From the NCBI GenBank assembly GCA_004010935.1, contig CP026511.1, positions 2,108,001 to 2,172,000 of the forward strand: a stretch of 64,000 nt of DNA, read 5' to 3'. Below, piece by piece: positions 37,836-47,195 of this stretch. The position numbers and the translations under genes were made by a program. The notes under the pieces were generated by a model. That model did no database searches. It had not been told where the DNA came from and saw nothing but the letters and a program-made list of their open reading frames with translations. Numbering within the stretch: the stretch's first letter is position 1; each line of letters begins with the position of its first letter. Source of the DNA: Pseudomonadaceae bacterium SI-3. Lineage in GTDB: Bacteria; Pseudomonadota; Gammaproteobacteria; Pseudomonadales; Pseudomonadaceae.

Positions 37836-39188
37836 ATGGAATTCCTGCAAAACCTGGTTAATAGCGTCAACGGTCTCGTCTGGGGACCGCCCATGCTGGT
37901 GCTGATTCTCGGTACCGGTCTTTTCCTTATGGTCCTGCTCAAGTTCATGCCGCTGGTGCGCATAGGTACTGGTTTCGCACTGATTTGGCGCGGACGTACA
38001 AAAGGCGACGACGACACAGGGGAAATCAGCCCGTTTCAAGCGCTGATGACGTGTCTGGCCGCAACCGTGGGCACCGGCAACATTGCCGGTGTCGCCACCG
38101 CAATTTTTCTCGGCGGGCCTGGCGCGCTGTTCTGGATGTGGTGCACGGCGCTGGTGGGAATGGCGACCAAGTACTGCGAAGTCGTGCTGGCGGTGCATTA
38201 CCGGGAAAAGGATGACCGCGGCGAGCATGTCGGCGGACCGATGTACGCCATCAAGAACGGCTTGCACAAGCGTTGGTTATGGCTGGGCGGCGCCTTTGCC
38301 ATCTTTGGCGGCTTGGCTGGGTTCGGTATCGGCAACATGGTGCAGGTCAACAGCATGGCGCTGGCGCTGGAGGCCACTTTCTCAGTACCGCTGTGGGTCA
38401 CCGGTCTGGTCACCATGCTGTTCGTTGGGCTGGTCATTCTTGGCGGCATCAAGCGCATCGGTGCGGTAGCCGCAGCGTTGGTGCCGTTCATGTGCGTGGC
38501 CTATGTCATCGCCGGCATCGTGGTGCTGGTGGTGCACGCTGCTGAGCTGCCGGCTGCGTTCGACTTGATCTTCACGCACGCCTTCTCGCCAATCGCTGCG
38601 ACCGGCGGCTTTGCCGGTGCGGCTGTGATGGCTGCGATTCGCTTCGGCGTGGCGCGTGGCATCTTCTCCAACGAAGCGGGGCTGGGCACTGCAGGTATCG
38701 CGCAGGCCGCCGGCACCACCAAAAGCTCGGTACGCTCGGGTCTTATCGGCATGATGGGTACCTTTATCGACACCATCATCATCTGCTCGATCACCGGCCT
38801 GGCGATCATCTGCTCCGGTGTCTGGACCGGTGGCGAAAGCGGTGCGGCGCTGTCTGCAGCAGCCTTCGAGTCGGCAATGCCTGGTGTTGGTGCGGCGTTG
38901 TTAACTATTGCACTGGTGGTGTTCGCGTTCACCACGATCCTGGGCTGGAGCTATTTCGGCGAAAAGTGCTGGGAGTTCTTGGTCGGTACCAAGGCGATCT
39001 GGCCGTTCCGGGTCATCTGGGTCCTGGCTGTTCCGTTCGGCGCGATCGCTCAGCTCGATTTCGCCTGGCTGTTGGCGGACACCCTGAATGGCCTGATGGC
39101 AATTCCTAACCTCGTCGCGCTGCTGCTGCTGAGCCCGGTGGTGGTCAAGTTGACCAAGGAATACTTTGCCCGCACACACGCCGCTTAA
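37836..39188 (+). CDS. Alanine or glycine:cation symporter (AGCS family)
   Basis: A 450-residue sodium-coupled amino-acid symporter of the inner membrane with about eleven helices. Family signatures are SPFQALMTCLAATVGTGNIA near residue 65, HVGGPMYAIKNGL near 130, ARGIFSNEAGLGTAGIAQAA near 275 and TTILGWSYFGEKCWEF near 365. It probably carries alanine or glycine. An AAGGGT ribosome site is eight bases before the ATG. It is followed by tpx after 48 bases, the same order I recall from P. aeruginosa. Confidence 0.93.
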   Translation: MEFLQNLVNSVNGLVWGPPMLVLILGTGLFLMVLLKFMPLVRIGTGFALIWRGRTKGDDDTGEISPFQALMTCLAATVGTGNIAGVATAIFLGGPGALFWMWCTALVGMATKYCEVVLAVHYREKDDRGEHVGGPMYAIKNGLHKRWLWLGGAFAIFGGLAGFGIGNMVQVNSMALALEATFSVPLWVTGLVTMLFVGLVILGGIKRIGAVAAALVPFMCVAYVIAGIVVLVVHAAELPAAFDLIFTHAFSPIAATGGFAGAAVMAAIRFGVARGIFSNEAGLGTAGIAQAAGTTKSSVRSGLIGMMGTFIDTIIICSITGLAIICSGVWTGGESGAALSAAAFESAMPGVGAALLTIALVVFAFTTILGWSYFGEKCWEFLVGTKAIWPFRVIWVLAVPFGAIAQLDFAWLLADTLNGLMAIPNLVALLLLSPVVVKLTKEYFARTHAA

Positions 39189-39236
39189 AACCCGCGCCGC
39201 GGGTACGCCCGCGGCCCATGACTGAGAGGAGTTCGC

Positions 39237-39737
39237 ATGACTGAAGTAACCCTGAAAGGCAATCCGATCCAGGTTGCCGGCAACTTTCCGCAGGCTGGCC
39301 AGAAGGCGGCGCCGTTCAGCCTGGTAGGCGGAGATCTGTCCGACGTGACGCTTGCGAGCTTCGCGGCTAAGCGAAAGATCTTGAACATCTTCCCAAGCAT
39401 CGATACGCCGACCTGTGCCACCTCGGTGCGCAAGTTCAATGCACAGGCCAACGAACTGGCTAATACAGTGGTGCTGTGTATCTCTGCCGATTTGCCTTTC
39501 GCGCAAAAGCGCTTCTGCGGCTCTGAAGGCCTGGATAATGTCATCAACCTATCCACCATGCGCGGGCGCGAGTTCCTGGAGAACTACGGTGTACTGATCG
39601 CGAGCGGCCCGCTTGCCGGTGTGTCGGCTCGCGCTGTCGTAGTGCTGGATGAACAGGACCAGGTGCTTCACAGCGAGCTGGTTGCCGAGATCGGTTCCGA
39701 GCCGGACTACGACGCTGCGATTGCGGCGCTTAAATAA
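39237..39737 (+). CDS. tpx: Thiol peroxidase (atypical 2-Cys peroxiredoxin)
   Basis: A 166-residue periplasmic/cytosolic peroxidase that reduces alkyl and hydrogen peroxides with thioredoxin. The peroxidatic Cys60 is in [17 protein letters not shown] and the resolving Cys94 in QKRFCGSEG, the exact spacing of Tpx. Other family features are [10 protein letters not shown] and [29 protein letters not shown] ribosome site precedes the ATG. It ends at a probable terminator. Confidence 0.96.
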   Translation: MTEVTLKGNPIQVAGNFPQAGQKAAPFSLVGGDLSDVTLASFAAKRKILNIFPSIDTPTCATSVRKFNAQANELANTVVLCISADLPFAQKRFCGSEGLDNVINLSTMRGREFLENYGVLIASGPLAGVSARAVVVLDEQDQVLHSELVAEIGSEPDYDAAIAALK

Positions 39738-39748
39738 GCGCTGCCAAT

Positions 39749-39780
39749 AGGAAGCGGTGCAACGCCGCTTCCTTTGTCTC
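39749..39780 (+). terminator. Probable terminator after tpx
   Basis: Stem AGGAAGCGG/CCGCTTCCT (39749-39757 with 39765-39773), a 7-base loop, then TTGTCTC. The stem is good and the T tract short. Confidence 0.7.
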
Positions 39781-39979
39781 TGAAATCTGACGACAAAAAT
39801 ACACCCCAGCCGCACCTCTTCTTTGCCATTAATCAATTGGCTGAATAACCCTACTGACGCTTAGCTTCAGTACGTGGTTTTCCAAACGCAGCCGTGCCAG
39901 GCAACGGCGACAGGCGCTGATTTGCAGCACCGTAAAATCTTTTTCTGTCGCTGCGGTCAGAGCATTCGTTGCCTATTGA

Positions 39980-41215
39980 ATGGATTCGCTTATGTCTAGC
40001 TCGCACATCAAGAAAAAGATCGGTGTATCCGGCACAGGGATGATCGCGCACTGCTTCATCCGGCTGATCAAGCAGCACTATCACGATCTGGAAATCTCGC
40101 GAGTTCTGACTCGCCGCCCATTGAATTCCTTCACTGATTTTCCGCTGTCTGAACGCCTTACCAATTCGATTGATCATCTGATCGCTGATTCTGACTTGAT
40201 CGTCGAGTGCAGCGGTGATGTCTTTCATGGCACCGAGGTCATCGAGCGAGCGTTCGAGGCTGGCTTGCCGGTTGTGACAATCAATGCTGAGCTTCAGGTC
40301 ACCACGGGTTCGTACTTGGCTGGCAAGGGCTTCATTACCGAGGCCGAGGGCGACCAGCCGGGGTCATTAGCGGCGCTTCATGAAGAAGCGTTGATGATGG
40401 GCTTCAAACCGTTGGTCTACGGCAACATGAAGGGCTACCTGAACCACGATCCCTCGGTTGAGGACATGCGGTACTGGGCAAAGCGCCAAGGCATAAGCGT
40501 AGACCAGACCACTTCGTTCACCGACGGCACCAAAGTGCAGATCGAACAGGCAATAGTCGGCAACGGCCTGGGCGCAACGATCACCAAGCAGGGGCTGGAA
40601 GGCTTGGCTTCGACCAATTTGACGGAATCGGGCAACCTGCTTGGCATGATGGCCGAGCGGCTGGGGCAACCCTTTGTGGATTATCTGATTCCTTCCGGTT
40701 ATCCCGCGGGCGGTGTTTTCCTGGTCTGTCGCCATGATGACGATCAGCGCGCTGCCATCGAGTATTTCAAGCTCGGCCCCGGCCCGTATTACACGCTGGT
40801 GCGCCCATTCCATCTCTGTTCGCTGGAAGTCGGTAAAACCGTGCGCCGAGTGCTCAGTGGTGGTGATGTGCTGCTGAACAACTCAGTCACACCGACTCTG
40901 GGTGTGGGCGCAATTGCCAAGCGAGCCATGCGCCCAGGTGAGCTGATCGAGCGAGGCATCGGCGGATTCCAATTTCGCGGCGAGGCCCTAAAGCTCGATC
41001 AGCATCCCGATCATGTCCCGATCGGCCTGTTGCGCAAGACTGCATTGAGGAGGGCGGTCGAGCCGGGGCAGCTCATCACCTTCGATGACGTCGATATCCT
41101 GCCCAGTCGTGCTCTAGACATCGTCATGCAACAGCGCGCTGCATCTGGGGCAAGCGTTCTGCAGAAACCGCCGGCCGACCATGGGCGCGCCGCTTTGGCG
41201 GTGATGGGCAGCTGA
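39980..41215 (+). CDS. Homoserine dehydrogenase-like oxidoreductase with SAF domain (COG4091 type)
   Basis: A 411-residue protein. Residues 12-140 form a Rossmann dinucleotide fold (KKIGVSGTGMIAHCFIRLIK, then DSDLIVECSGDVFHGTEVIE and PVVTINAELQVTTG). A central part (YGNMKGYLNHDPSVEDMRYW, FTDGTKVQIEQAIVGNGLG) and a C-terminal SAF domain (LLRKTALRRAVEPGQLITFD near residue 350) follow, the layout of COG4091 proteins. The reaction is unknown; related proteins act on sugar-acid or branched-polyol intermediates. It is a single gene, convergent with a TRAP transporter operon. The ATG at 39992 is an alternative start; neither has a strong ribosome site. Confidence 0.75.
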   Translation: MDSLMSSSHIKKKIGVSGTGMIAHCFIRLIKQHYHDLEISRVLTRRPLNSFTDFPLSERLTNSIDHLIADSDLIVECSGDVFHGTEVIERAFEAGLPVVTINAELQVTTGSYLAGKGFITEAEGDQPGSLAALHEEALMMGFKPLVYGNMKGYLNHDPSVEDMRYWAKRQGISVDQTTSFTDGTKVQIEQAIVGNGLGATITKQGLEGLASTNLTESGNLLGMMAERLGQPFVDYLIPSGYPAGGVFLVCRHDDDQRAAIEYFKLGPGPYYTLVRPFHLCSLEVGKTVRRVLSGGDVLLNNSVTPTLGVGAIAKRAMRPGELIERGIGGFQFRGEALKLDQHPDHVPIGLLRKTALRRAVEPGQLITFDDVDILPSRALDIVMQQRAASGASVLQKPPADHGRAALAVMGS

Positions 41216-41302
41216 CAGCTGACCAGTACTGAGCGAAAGCCAGCCGACTGTTTTTCTGTTAGTTCAAGCGTTCGGAGCACCACCCTAATTTCACGCGTCG
41301 AG

Positions 41303-41335
41303 AACAGCCGATCTCGGTGACCGGGATCGGCTGTT
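41303..41335. terminator. Bidirectional terminator between SAF oxidoreductase and TRAP operon
   Basis: A perfect 11-bp stem AACAGCCGATC/GATCGGCTGTT (41303-41313 with 41325-41335), with a small inner CGG/CCG stem in the loop, in the 174-base gap between convergent genes. Few T residues follow, but on either strand the stem is strong. Confidence 0.7.
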
Positions 41336-41389
41336 GTTGCAGCCGTTCCGACGACTGACTCGTGCGCTCGGGTAGGAGCTCCAGCTCAA

Positions 41390-42685
41390 CTAGACCGCAT
41401 AGCCAAGCATCCTAGGCAGCCAAAGGGCGATTTCCGGAAAAACCGCCACTAGGATCAGTGCACTGCCCATCACCAGAACGAACAGCAAGGCCCAACCAAC
41501 CGTTTGCTCCAGGCGGATCTTGGCGACTTCCGCGGTCACCATAAGATTAATTGCGACCGGTGGGGTGAATTGGCCGATGGCAATGTTCATCGCGAGCAAA
41601 ATACCGAACCACACCGGGTTCCAGCCGAAGTGCTGCATCACGGGAATCAGGATCGGCATCAGAATCAGGTAGATGGAAATTGCATCTAGCAGCATGCCGG
41701 CCAGCAACACTGCGACCATCACCAGGATGAGCAGTACCGCTCCGCTATCTGACAGCGAAATCAGCCATTCGGCGAGGTGGCGGAAGGTGCCGAGCATCGT
41801 GCCAGCCCAGGCGAAGATGCCCGCCAACGCGATAATCAACATCACTACGCCAGAGATCACCGCTGCCTCGCCACAGAGCCGCCAGAGGTTGCGCCAGTCC
41901 AATTCGCGCGTAACGAACAAGCCGATGACCACGCCATAGGTCACGCCGGCAACCGCTGCCTCGGTCGGCGTGAAAAGGCCGCTGCGAAGGCCACCCAGAA
42001 TCAGTACAGGGGCAAAGAGCGCTGGCAATGCCTGGCGGAAACTGTCAGCCAGCGGTGGACGTTCAGCACCTTCTGGATTTTCCCAACCGTAGCGGCGCGC
42101 CAACAGCCAGGCAGGTAGCAGCAACACAAGGCCTGCAAGTATTCCCGGGAAAAGTCCGGCTGCAAACAAGGCTCTCAGGTCGACGCCGGGAACCACGATG
42201 GAATAGAGGATCAGCGCAATGGAAGGCGGAATCAGAATTGCCGTCGAGGCGGATGCGGCGATCAGCGTGGCTGAGAATGGCTTGGGGTAGCCGGCGCGGG
42301 TCATGCTCGGCAACATCACCATGGCCACCGCGGCAGCATCGGCGGGGCCGGAGCCGCTCATGCCACCCATGATCAGGCAGACCAGGATGGCGACCATCGC
42401 CAGGCCGCCGTGGCGCGGGCCGATCAGGGCCTGGGCGAAGCGCACCAGACGTAGCGCCACGCCGGATTTCTCGAATACGAGGCCGGTGAGGATGAACAGC
42501 GGAATGGCAATCAGGGGATATTTGGCTACGCCGTTGTAGGTGTTGGTGCCGAGCGTGGCGAGCATGTCCGGTGATAGACCAGCAAGGATGCCAATGGCGC
42601 CGGAGAGCGCCAGGGAAAATGCAACCGGTACGCCAATCAGCAACAACACTAGAAAGCTTGCGAGCATCCAGAGATCAGGGCTCAT
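41390..42685 (-). CDS. TRAP transporter large permease subunit (DctM)
   Basis: A 431-residue DctM subunit with about twelve helices. Motifs are IPLFILTGLVFEKSGVALRL near residue 60, GGMSGSGPADAAAVAMVMLP near 110, GLFTPTEAAVAGVTYGVVIG near 225 and FTPPVAINLMVTAEVAKIRL near 385. The ATG at 42685 has GGAGG seven bases upstream and overlaps the dctQ end by 11 bases; a GTG at 42700 is the alternative. It is the last gene of a dctPQM set distinct from the gluconate-type one. Substrate unknown. Confidence 0.92.
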   Translation of the reverse strand: MSPDLWMLASFLVLLLIGVPVAFSLALSGAIGILAGLSPDMLATLGTNTYNGVAKYPLIAIPLFILTGLVFEKSGVALRLVRFAQALIGPRHGGLAMVAILVCLIMGGMSGSGPADAAAVAMVMLPSMTRAGYPKPFSATLIAASASTAILIPPSIALILYSIVVPGVDLRALFAAGLFPGILAGLVLLLPAWLLARRYGWENPEGAERPPLADSFRQALPALFAPVLILGGLRSGLFTPTEAAVAGVTYGVVIGLFVTRELDWRNLWRLCGEAAVISGVVMLIIALAGIFAWAGTMLGTFRHLAEWLISLSDSGAVLLILVMVAVLLAGMLLDAISIYLILMPILIPVMQHFGWNPVWFGILLAMNIAIGQFTPPVAINLMVTAEVAKIRLEQTVGWALLFVLVMGSALILVAVFPEIALWLPRMLGYAV

Positions 42686-43151
42686 CGGTGAGCCTCCCAC
42701 GCAGCCTGTCGATCGTCATCTGGGTCAGGCGTATAAGCATCATCAGCGCCAGCAGTGGCAGCCAGACCACATACCACCAGTTCGGCAGCCCCAGGCCGGG
42801 AGACTCGGATTCCCACTGGTATTCCTCCAGCGCGAACTGCCCGCCGTACCAGAGGACCATACCGAGCACCAATACGCTGGCCAGCCACTGCAACAGGATC
42901 AGCGGCGTACGCAGGCGCGGAAACATCCGCTCGGCAAAGCCTATGCGGATGTGGCGGTTACTGCGCATGGCCACCGAGGCGCCGGCGAAGGTGAGAATCA
43001 CAAGGAGAAAAACGGAAATTTCTTCGGTAAAGGCGAAGGAGGCATCGGTGAAATAGCGCACTACCACGTTGGCCAGGCTGATCAGGCTGATGATCACCAG
43101 CGCTAGGGTAGCCAGCACGCGCTCAAGGCGCGCGTCCTGTCGATTGTTCAT
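42675..43151 (-). CDS. TRAP transporter small permease subunit (DctQ)
   Basis: A 158-residue four-helix membrane protein of the DctQ family, with LISLANVVVRYFTDASFAFT, EEISVFLLVILTFAGASVAM and RSNRHIRIGFAERMFPRLRT. It supports the DctM channel. It is a normal stand-alone DctQ, in contrast to the kinase fusion at 11595. It lies 48 bases after dctP and overlaps dctM. Confidence 0.9.
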   Translation of the reverse strand: MNNRQDARLERVLATLALVIISLISLANVVVRYFTDASFAFTEEISVFLLVILTFAGASVAMRSNRHIRIGFAERMFPRLRTPLILLQWLASVLVLGMVLWYGGQFALEEYQWESESPGLGLPNWWYVVWLPLLALMMLIRLTQMTIDRLRGRLTDEP

Positions 43152-43199
43152 GGGTTTCCTCGAATCCCGGCGGCATCGCGCCGCCGGGTAGAACGGTTT

Positions 43200-44195
43200 T
43201 TACTTTGCTACGGCCGTGCGGGCTGCTTCGACCAGATCGGCGCCGATCTTAGATGTCCACTTCTCTTGCACGCTGCGAGTCGCATCGACGAACGCTTGAT
43301 GCTCGGCCTCGCTCAGTTCGGTGACTTCGACGCCGCGAGCGCGGATGTCTTTCAATCGCTTGGCTTCGGCGTTGCGCGATAGCTCGATTTCCCACTTGCC
43401 AGCGTCGATGGCGGCCTGGCGCAGCAGCTCGCGGTCGGCCTCCGGCAGTTCCTTCCAGACACGCTGGTTGACCGCGAAGATCAACGGGTCGGCCATGTAA
43501 TGCCAGAGCGTCAGGTACTTCTGCCCAACCTGATCGACCCGCGCCACATCGAACACCGAGAGCGGGTTTTCCTGGCCATCAACTGCGCCGGTGGTCAGCG
43601 CCGGTTTGGCATCGGCCCAGCTCATCTGCGTCGGGTTGGCGCCCAGGGCGGTGAAGGTGTCCTGAAAAAGCGGCGAACCGACTACGCGAATCTTCAACCC
43701 CTTCAGGTCGGCGGGCGTCTTCACAGGCTTGACCGAGTTGGAAATCTCGCGAAATCCGTTCTCACCCCACGCGAGCGGGACAATGCCTCGTTTCTCGATA
43801 GCAGCGAACGTCTGCTTGCCAGCCTCACCCTGAGTGATGGCGTCGAGATCGGTGCTGTCGGCCATTAAAAAGGGCAGGGAAAAAAGATTCAGCTCTGGTA
43901 CTTGTGGTGACCAGTTGATGGTCGAACCGACAGCCATGTCGATCAAGCCGGAGCGCATGGCGGAAAATTCCTTGGTCTGGTCGCCTGCAACCAATTGCGC
44001 GTTGGGGTATACGCGCAGAGTTATCTCGCCATTCGACCGCTCCTCGACCAGGTCAGCCCACTTCTGGGCGGCTTGTCCCCAGGGGAAGGCGTCGGAAAGC
44101 ACAGTGGAAACGGAATACTCACGAGCCGAAGCGGCAAAAGTAACAGAAAGCGCAGCAGCGGCAGCCAGCGCGGTCAAGCAGCGGGTCAGTTTCAT
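43200..44195 (-). CDS. TRAP transporter periplasmic substrate-binding protein (DctP)
   Basis: A 331-residue exported protein with signal peptide MKLTRCLTALAAAAALSVTF ending near AASARE. DctP landmarks are GENGFREISNSVKPV near residue 145, LKIRVVGSPLFQDTFTALGA near 170 with the carboxylate-binding Arg, and TGAVDGQENPLSVF. It should deliver an organic acid to the DctQM pair encoded downstream. The next gene upstream on the same strand (44483) is unrelated and 287 bases away, so this is probably the operon's first gene. An AATAAAAA (44220-44227) before it fits the Hfq/Crc motif. Confidence 0.92.
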   Translation of the reverse strand: MKLTRCLTALAAAAALSVTFAASAREYSVSTVLSDAFPWGQAAQKWADLVEERSNGEITLRVYPNAQLVAGDQTKEFSAMRSGLIDMAVGSTINWSPQVPELNLFSLPFLMADSTDLDAITQGEAGKQTFAAIEKRGIVPLAWGENGFREISNSVKPVKTPADLKGLKIRVVGSPLFQDTFTALGANPTQMSWADAKPALTTGAVDGQENPLSVFDVARVDQVGQKYLTLWHYMADPLIFAVNQRVWKELPEADRELLRQAAIDAGKWEIELSRNAEAKRLKDIRARGVEVTELSEAEHQAFVDATRSVQEKWTSKIGADLVEAARTAVAK

Positions 44196-44219
44196 GGGGC
44201 GTCCTTGTTCGGATCGGAA

Positions 44220-44227
44220 TTTTTATT
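44220..44227 (-). promoter_or_regulatory. Candidate Hfq/Crc motif before the second dctP
   Basis: On the minus strand AATAAAAA fits AANAANAA, 25-32 bases before the dctP ATG. A/T-rich leaders give such matches by chance, so this is weaker than the AACAACAA sites at the gluconate locus. Confidence 0.35.
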
Positions 44228-44482
44228 GGCGAACGGTCGGCACTGAGCATAGTGCTCGGCTCGACGATGGCTGGTAAACCATCGAAACGCGCGGGTTGCG
44301 CGAAGGACGCGGTAGGCTGCGTGCGGATAGGAAGCAGCGAGACTCGCAAGGCGTCACAGTTGCCGCCGGCCTTGTGGGCAGGTGGCATACCGGCCGGATT
44401 CGACTGGTCGTACAACTATCGCAGATGGCAACGGTGAGTGCCATTGCGGATAGCTCATCTTTCGTCGGAGTGCGAGCGCTAG

Positions 44483-44887
44483 TCAGGCATCGCGCAAAAG
44501 GTCGTGTGCGTTGAGCAGGCTGAAGGCAATTTCCGGGCGCTTTTCCAAGCCGCGACGGATCGCAGCCGGAATAGATTGCCGGGTTTTGCGACACAAGCCA
44601 GGCAGCTCAGACATATCGATGCGAATGCCGCGCATGCTGCGCACTTCGTTGATGCCCGGCGCAATATGCAGGCGAATCCCCAGTTGTTCGTAGATTCGTT
44701 GCTGCATGCGCTCAAGGTCAGCCAGATTTTCAATGTTCTCCAGGCGCGCTAGCAGGCGATTCTCCTCTTGGCGGGTCAGCCGCAGAATGCGCAGGTCGGC
44801 TTTGCTTGGGTCTTCCAGCAACTGCTCGCGCCCGCAGATGCAGGCGGCAGGCGGGCAGGGTTGACGGATCGGCACGGAGGCGGTCAT
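44483..44887 (-). CDS. Conserved hypothetical protein with N-terminal Cys motif
   Basis: A 134-residue soluble protein that I do not recognise by function, although similar proteins occur in pseudomonads as far as I recall. The N-terminus has three Cys residues, PCPPAACICGREQLLEDPS. The middle is predicted helical and charged (RLTRQEENRLLARLENIENL, DLERMQQRIYEQLGIRLHIA), and the C-terminus reads IPAAIRRGLEKRPEIAFSLL. A metal or nucleic-acid role would be a guess. It stands alone between dctP and the doxX-like gene. Confidence 0.65.
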   Translation of the reverse strand: MTASVPIRQPCPPAACICGREQLLEDPSKADLRILRLTRQEENRLLARLENIENLADLERMQQRIYEQLGIRLHIAPGINEVRSMRGIRIDMSELPGLCRKTRQSIPAAIRRGLEKRPEIAFSLLNAHDLLRDA

Positions 44888-45053
44888 GGGCTGATAATAG
44901 CTACGATCATGTGTTTGCTGCGCCGACGAAGCGATCGGAGACCATGTGAGTTTTGATAAGGGCGAAGCGCGTCAGTGTTTGCAAGAAGGCTTATGCCCTA
45001 TAGCGATCGACGTCCGATTCTTGTTGCCGAAGCGGGCTATCGATACACGTTCA

Positions 45054-45452
45054 TTAGTTGTAGCGCCCCGCAATGCCCCCAACGCTGAATCTGCCGGCGC
45101 CAAGCAGGGCTATCGCAATCGCGCCAAGCAAAAACATGCCTTGTAGCTCGAGTGCCCAGCCACCCATTTTGCCGAGCGAGAAAAGCTCCTGCATGTGGGC
45201 GAGTAGAAACGCGACGAGCATGTTGCCCGCTATGAGTAATGCGCCAATCCGGGTAAACACACCCAGAATGACCAGGGCTGGTCCGACTACTTCGCCTATA
45301 TAAACGCCATAAGCCAAAAACGCGGGTAGGCCATTATTACCGAGCATGCCGGCAATGCCGTCGACTCCGTTTTGCAACTTGAAGATGCCATGCAAGAGAA
45401 TCAGTACACCCACCGAAACCCTTAATACCAGTTTGCCCAGATCATCGGTCAT
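45054..45452 (-). CDS. DoxX-family membrane protein
   Basis: A 132-residue protein with four hydrophobic helices, starting MTDDLGKLVLRVSVGVLILL. Family features are LLHGIFKLQNGVDGIAGML, YGVYIGEVVGPALVILGVFT, and the final glycine-rich ALLGAGRFSVGG. DoxX proteins are found near thiol, redox and detoxification genes, but most, like this one, have no proven role. An ATG four codons upstream (45464) is the alternative start; the ribosome site GGA suits 45452 slightly better. Confidence 0.85.
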   Translation of the reverse strand: MTDDLGKLVLRVSVGVLILLHGIFKLQNGVDGIAGMLGNNGLPAFLAYGVYIGEVVGPALVILGVFTRIGALLIAGNMLVAFLLAHMQELFSLGKMGGWALELQGMFLLGAIAIALLGAGRFSVGGIAGRYN

Positions 45453-45464
45453 GGTTCGTTTCAT

Positions 45465-45858
45465 CCTTCGCGCTCAGGATCGGTCGTAACGCTACTCAAA
45501 AGATAGACCACTGAGAGGGTGGATGCTCCGGCAAGTTCCTAAGAACTAGGCGTCATAGGGAGGCCCCGTTGCTCGTTCCAGCTACGAGGTACGTCGGTGA
45601 ATGCTGCGTGCATGGCGAATCGTCATCGACCGCAGCCTCCGTGTGCGTTTGAGATCAGATCAATCTCCTATCAGCTACAGCAATTTGTGTACAGCTGCCA
45701 GCGCTCAGGTTGCGTTCCGGCCGCTGCAACTGAACCACTCGCTGCTGTGTTTGGTTGCGGCCTGATAGGCAGGGTGACTTCTCTGGTACGAGCCACTAGA
45801 ATGCTTGCCCATTCTGGGGCCGGAACGCCGGCTTATGTCTGTGCAACGAGGAAAATCC
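45465..45858. other. 394-base gap upstream of tig
   Basis: It holds the divergent promoter regions of the doxX-like gene and tig. A possible tig promoter is GTGACT (45774-45779) with TAGAAT (45797-45802) at 17-base spacing. No tRNA or protein gene is convincing; a frame continuous with tig from 45805 is not used because tig has its own GAGG site and start. Confidence 0.5.
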
Positions 45859-47169
45859 ATGCAAGTTTCTGTTGAAAGCACCTCCGCTCTTGAGCGCCGC
45901 ATGACCATTGGCGTGCCGGTCGAGCGCATCGAGACCGAAGTCAACAAGCGTCTGCAACAGACCGCCAGTCGTGCAAAGATTCCAGGCTTCCGTCCCGGCA
46001 AGGTGCCGATGAGCGTCATTCGCCAGCGTTACGAAGCGGCTGCCCGCCAGGAAGCATTAGGCGACCTGATTCAAGCGACCTTCTATGAAGCTGTCGTTGC
46101 GGAAAAGCTGAACCCTGCCGGCGCGCCAGCGGTCGAGCCTAAGGTGTTCGAAAAGGGTAAGGATCTCGAGTACGTAGCCACATTCGAAGTGTTCCCAGAG
46201 TTCAAGGTGGCTGGTCTGGACGCCATCGAAGTCGAGCGTCTGCAGGCCGAAGTGGCGGATTCCGATGTCGACAACATGCTTGAGATTCTGCGCAAGCAGA
46301 ACACACGTTTCGAAAAGGTTGACCGTGCTGCCGAAGACGGCGATCAGCTGAACATCGATTTCGTTGGCAAAATCGATGGCGAGGCCTTCGCTGGCGGGTC
46401 CGCTCAGGGCACGCAGCTGGTCTTGGGTTCCGGTCGCATGATTCCCGGCTTCGAATCCGCACTCGTTGGCGCCAAGGCTGGTGAAGAGCGGGTTATCAAC
46501 CCAGCGTTCCCTGAGGACTACCAGAACCTCGACCTGGCAGGCAAAACGGCTGAGTTCACTGTTACCGTGAACGGCGTAGAAGCCCCGCAACTACCAGAGC
46601 TGAATGATGAGTTCTTCGCCCAGTTCGGCGTGCAGGAAGGTGGTCTGGAAGGCTTCCGTGCCGAAGTTAAAAAGAACATGGAGCGCGAGCTGCGCCAGGC
46701 CATCAAGACCAAGGTCAAGAACCAGGTTATGGACGGTCTGGTTAGCGCCAACCCGATCGAAGTGCCAAAGGCCCTGATCGATAACGAAGTGAACCGTCTG
46801 CGCGTTCAGGCTGTTCAACAGTTCGGCGGTAATATCAAGCCTGATCAGCTGCCTGCCGAGTTGTTCGAGGAACAGGCCAAGCGTCGTGTTGTGCTGGGTC
46901 TGATCGTTGCCGAAGTGGTCAAGCAGTACGAGCTCAAGCCTGATGATGCGCGCGTTCGCGAGCTGATCGAGGAAATGGCCTCCGCCTATCAAGAGCCGGA
47001 ACAGGTCGTGTCCTGGTACTACAAGAACGACGAGCAGTTGAACGAAGTCCGGTCTGTTGTGCTCGAAGAGCAAGTTGTAGATACTGTCCTGCAGCAGGCT
47101 AAAGTGACCGACAAATCGGTCTCCTACGAAGAAGCAGTGAAGCCTGCGGAAGCCCCGCAAGCTGCCTGA
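45859..47169 (+). CDS. tig: Trigger factor
   Basis: The 436-residue ribosome-bound chaperone and prolyl isomerase meets nascent chains at the exit tunnel. The N-terminal ribosome-binding loop is [17 protein letters not shown] at about residues 43-60, the FKBP domain runs about 155-245 ([40 protein letters not shown]), and the rest is the helical C-domain. The ATG at 45859 follows GAGGAAAATCC. It begins the tig-clpP-clpX-lon-hupB-ppiD block in the standard order and is followed by a strong hairpin before clpP. Confidence 0.97.
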   Translation: MQVSVESTSALERRMTIGVPVERIETEVNKRLQQTASRAKIPGFRPGKVPMSVIRQRYEAAARQEALGDLIQATFYEAVVAEKLNPAGAPAVEPKVFEKGKDLEYVATFEVFPEFKVAGLDAIEVERLQAEVADSDVDNMLEILRKQNTRFEKVDRAAEDGDQLNIDFVGKIDGEAFAGGSAQGTQLVLGSGRMIPGFESALVGAKAGEERVINPAFPEDYQNLDLAGKTAEFTVTVNGVEAPQLPELNDEFFAQFGVQEGGLEGFRAEVKKNMERELRQAIKTKVKNQVMDGLVSANPIEVPKALIDNEVNRLRVQAVQQFGGNIKPDQLPAELFEEQAKRRVVLGLIVAEVVKQYELKPDDARVRELIEEMASAYQEPEQVVSWYYKNDEQLNEVRSVVLEEQVVDTVLQQAKVTDKSVSYEEAVKPAEAPQAA

Positions 47170-47195
47170 GTTTCTTTAATCGTTTAATGCACATT

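Noticed and set aside
44252..44437. Small plus-strand open frames upstream of the second dctP
   Set aside because: Several overlapping short frames with no ribosome site; none resembles a protein.
45465..45858. Possible tRNA gene upstream of tig
   Set aside because: I looked for a T-loop GGTTCGAATCC-type block and paired acceptor stem and found none.
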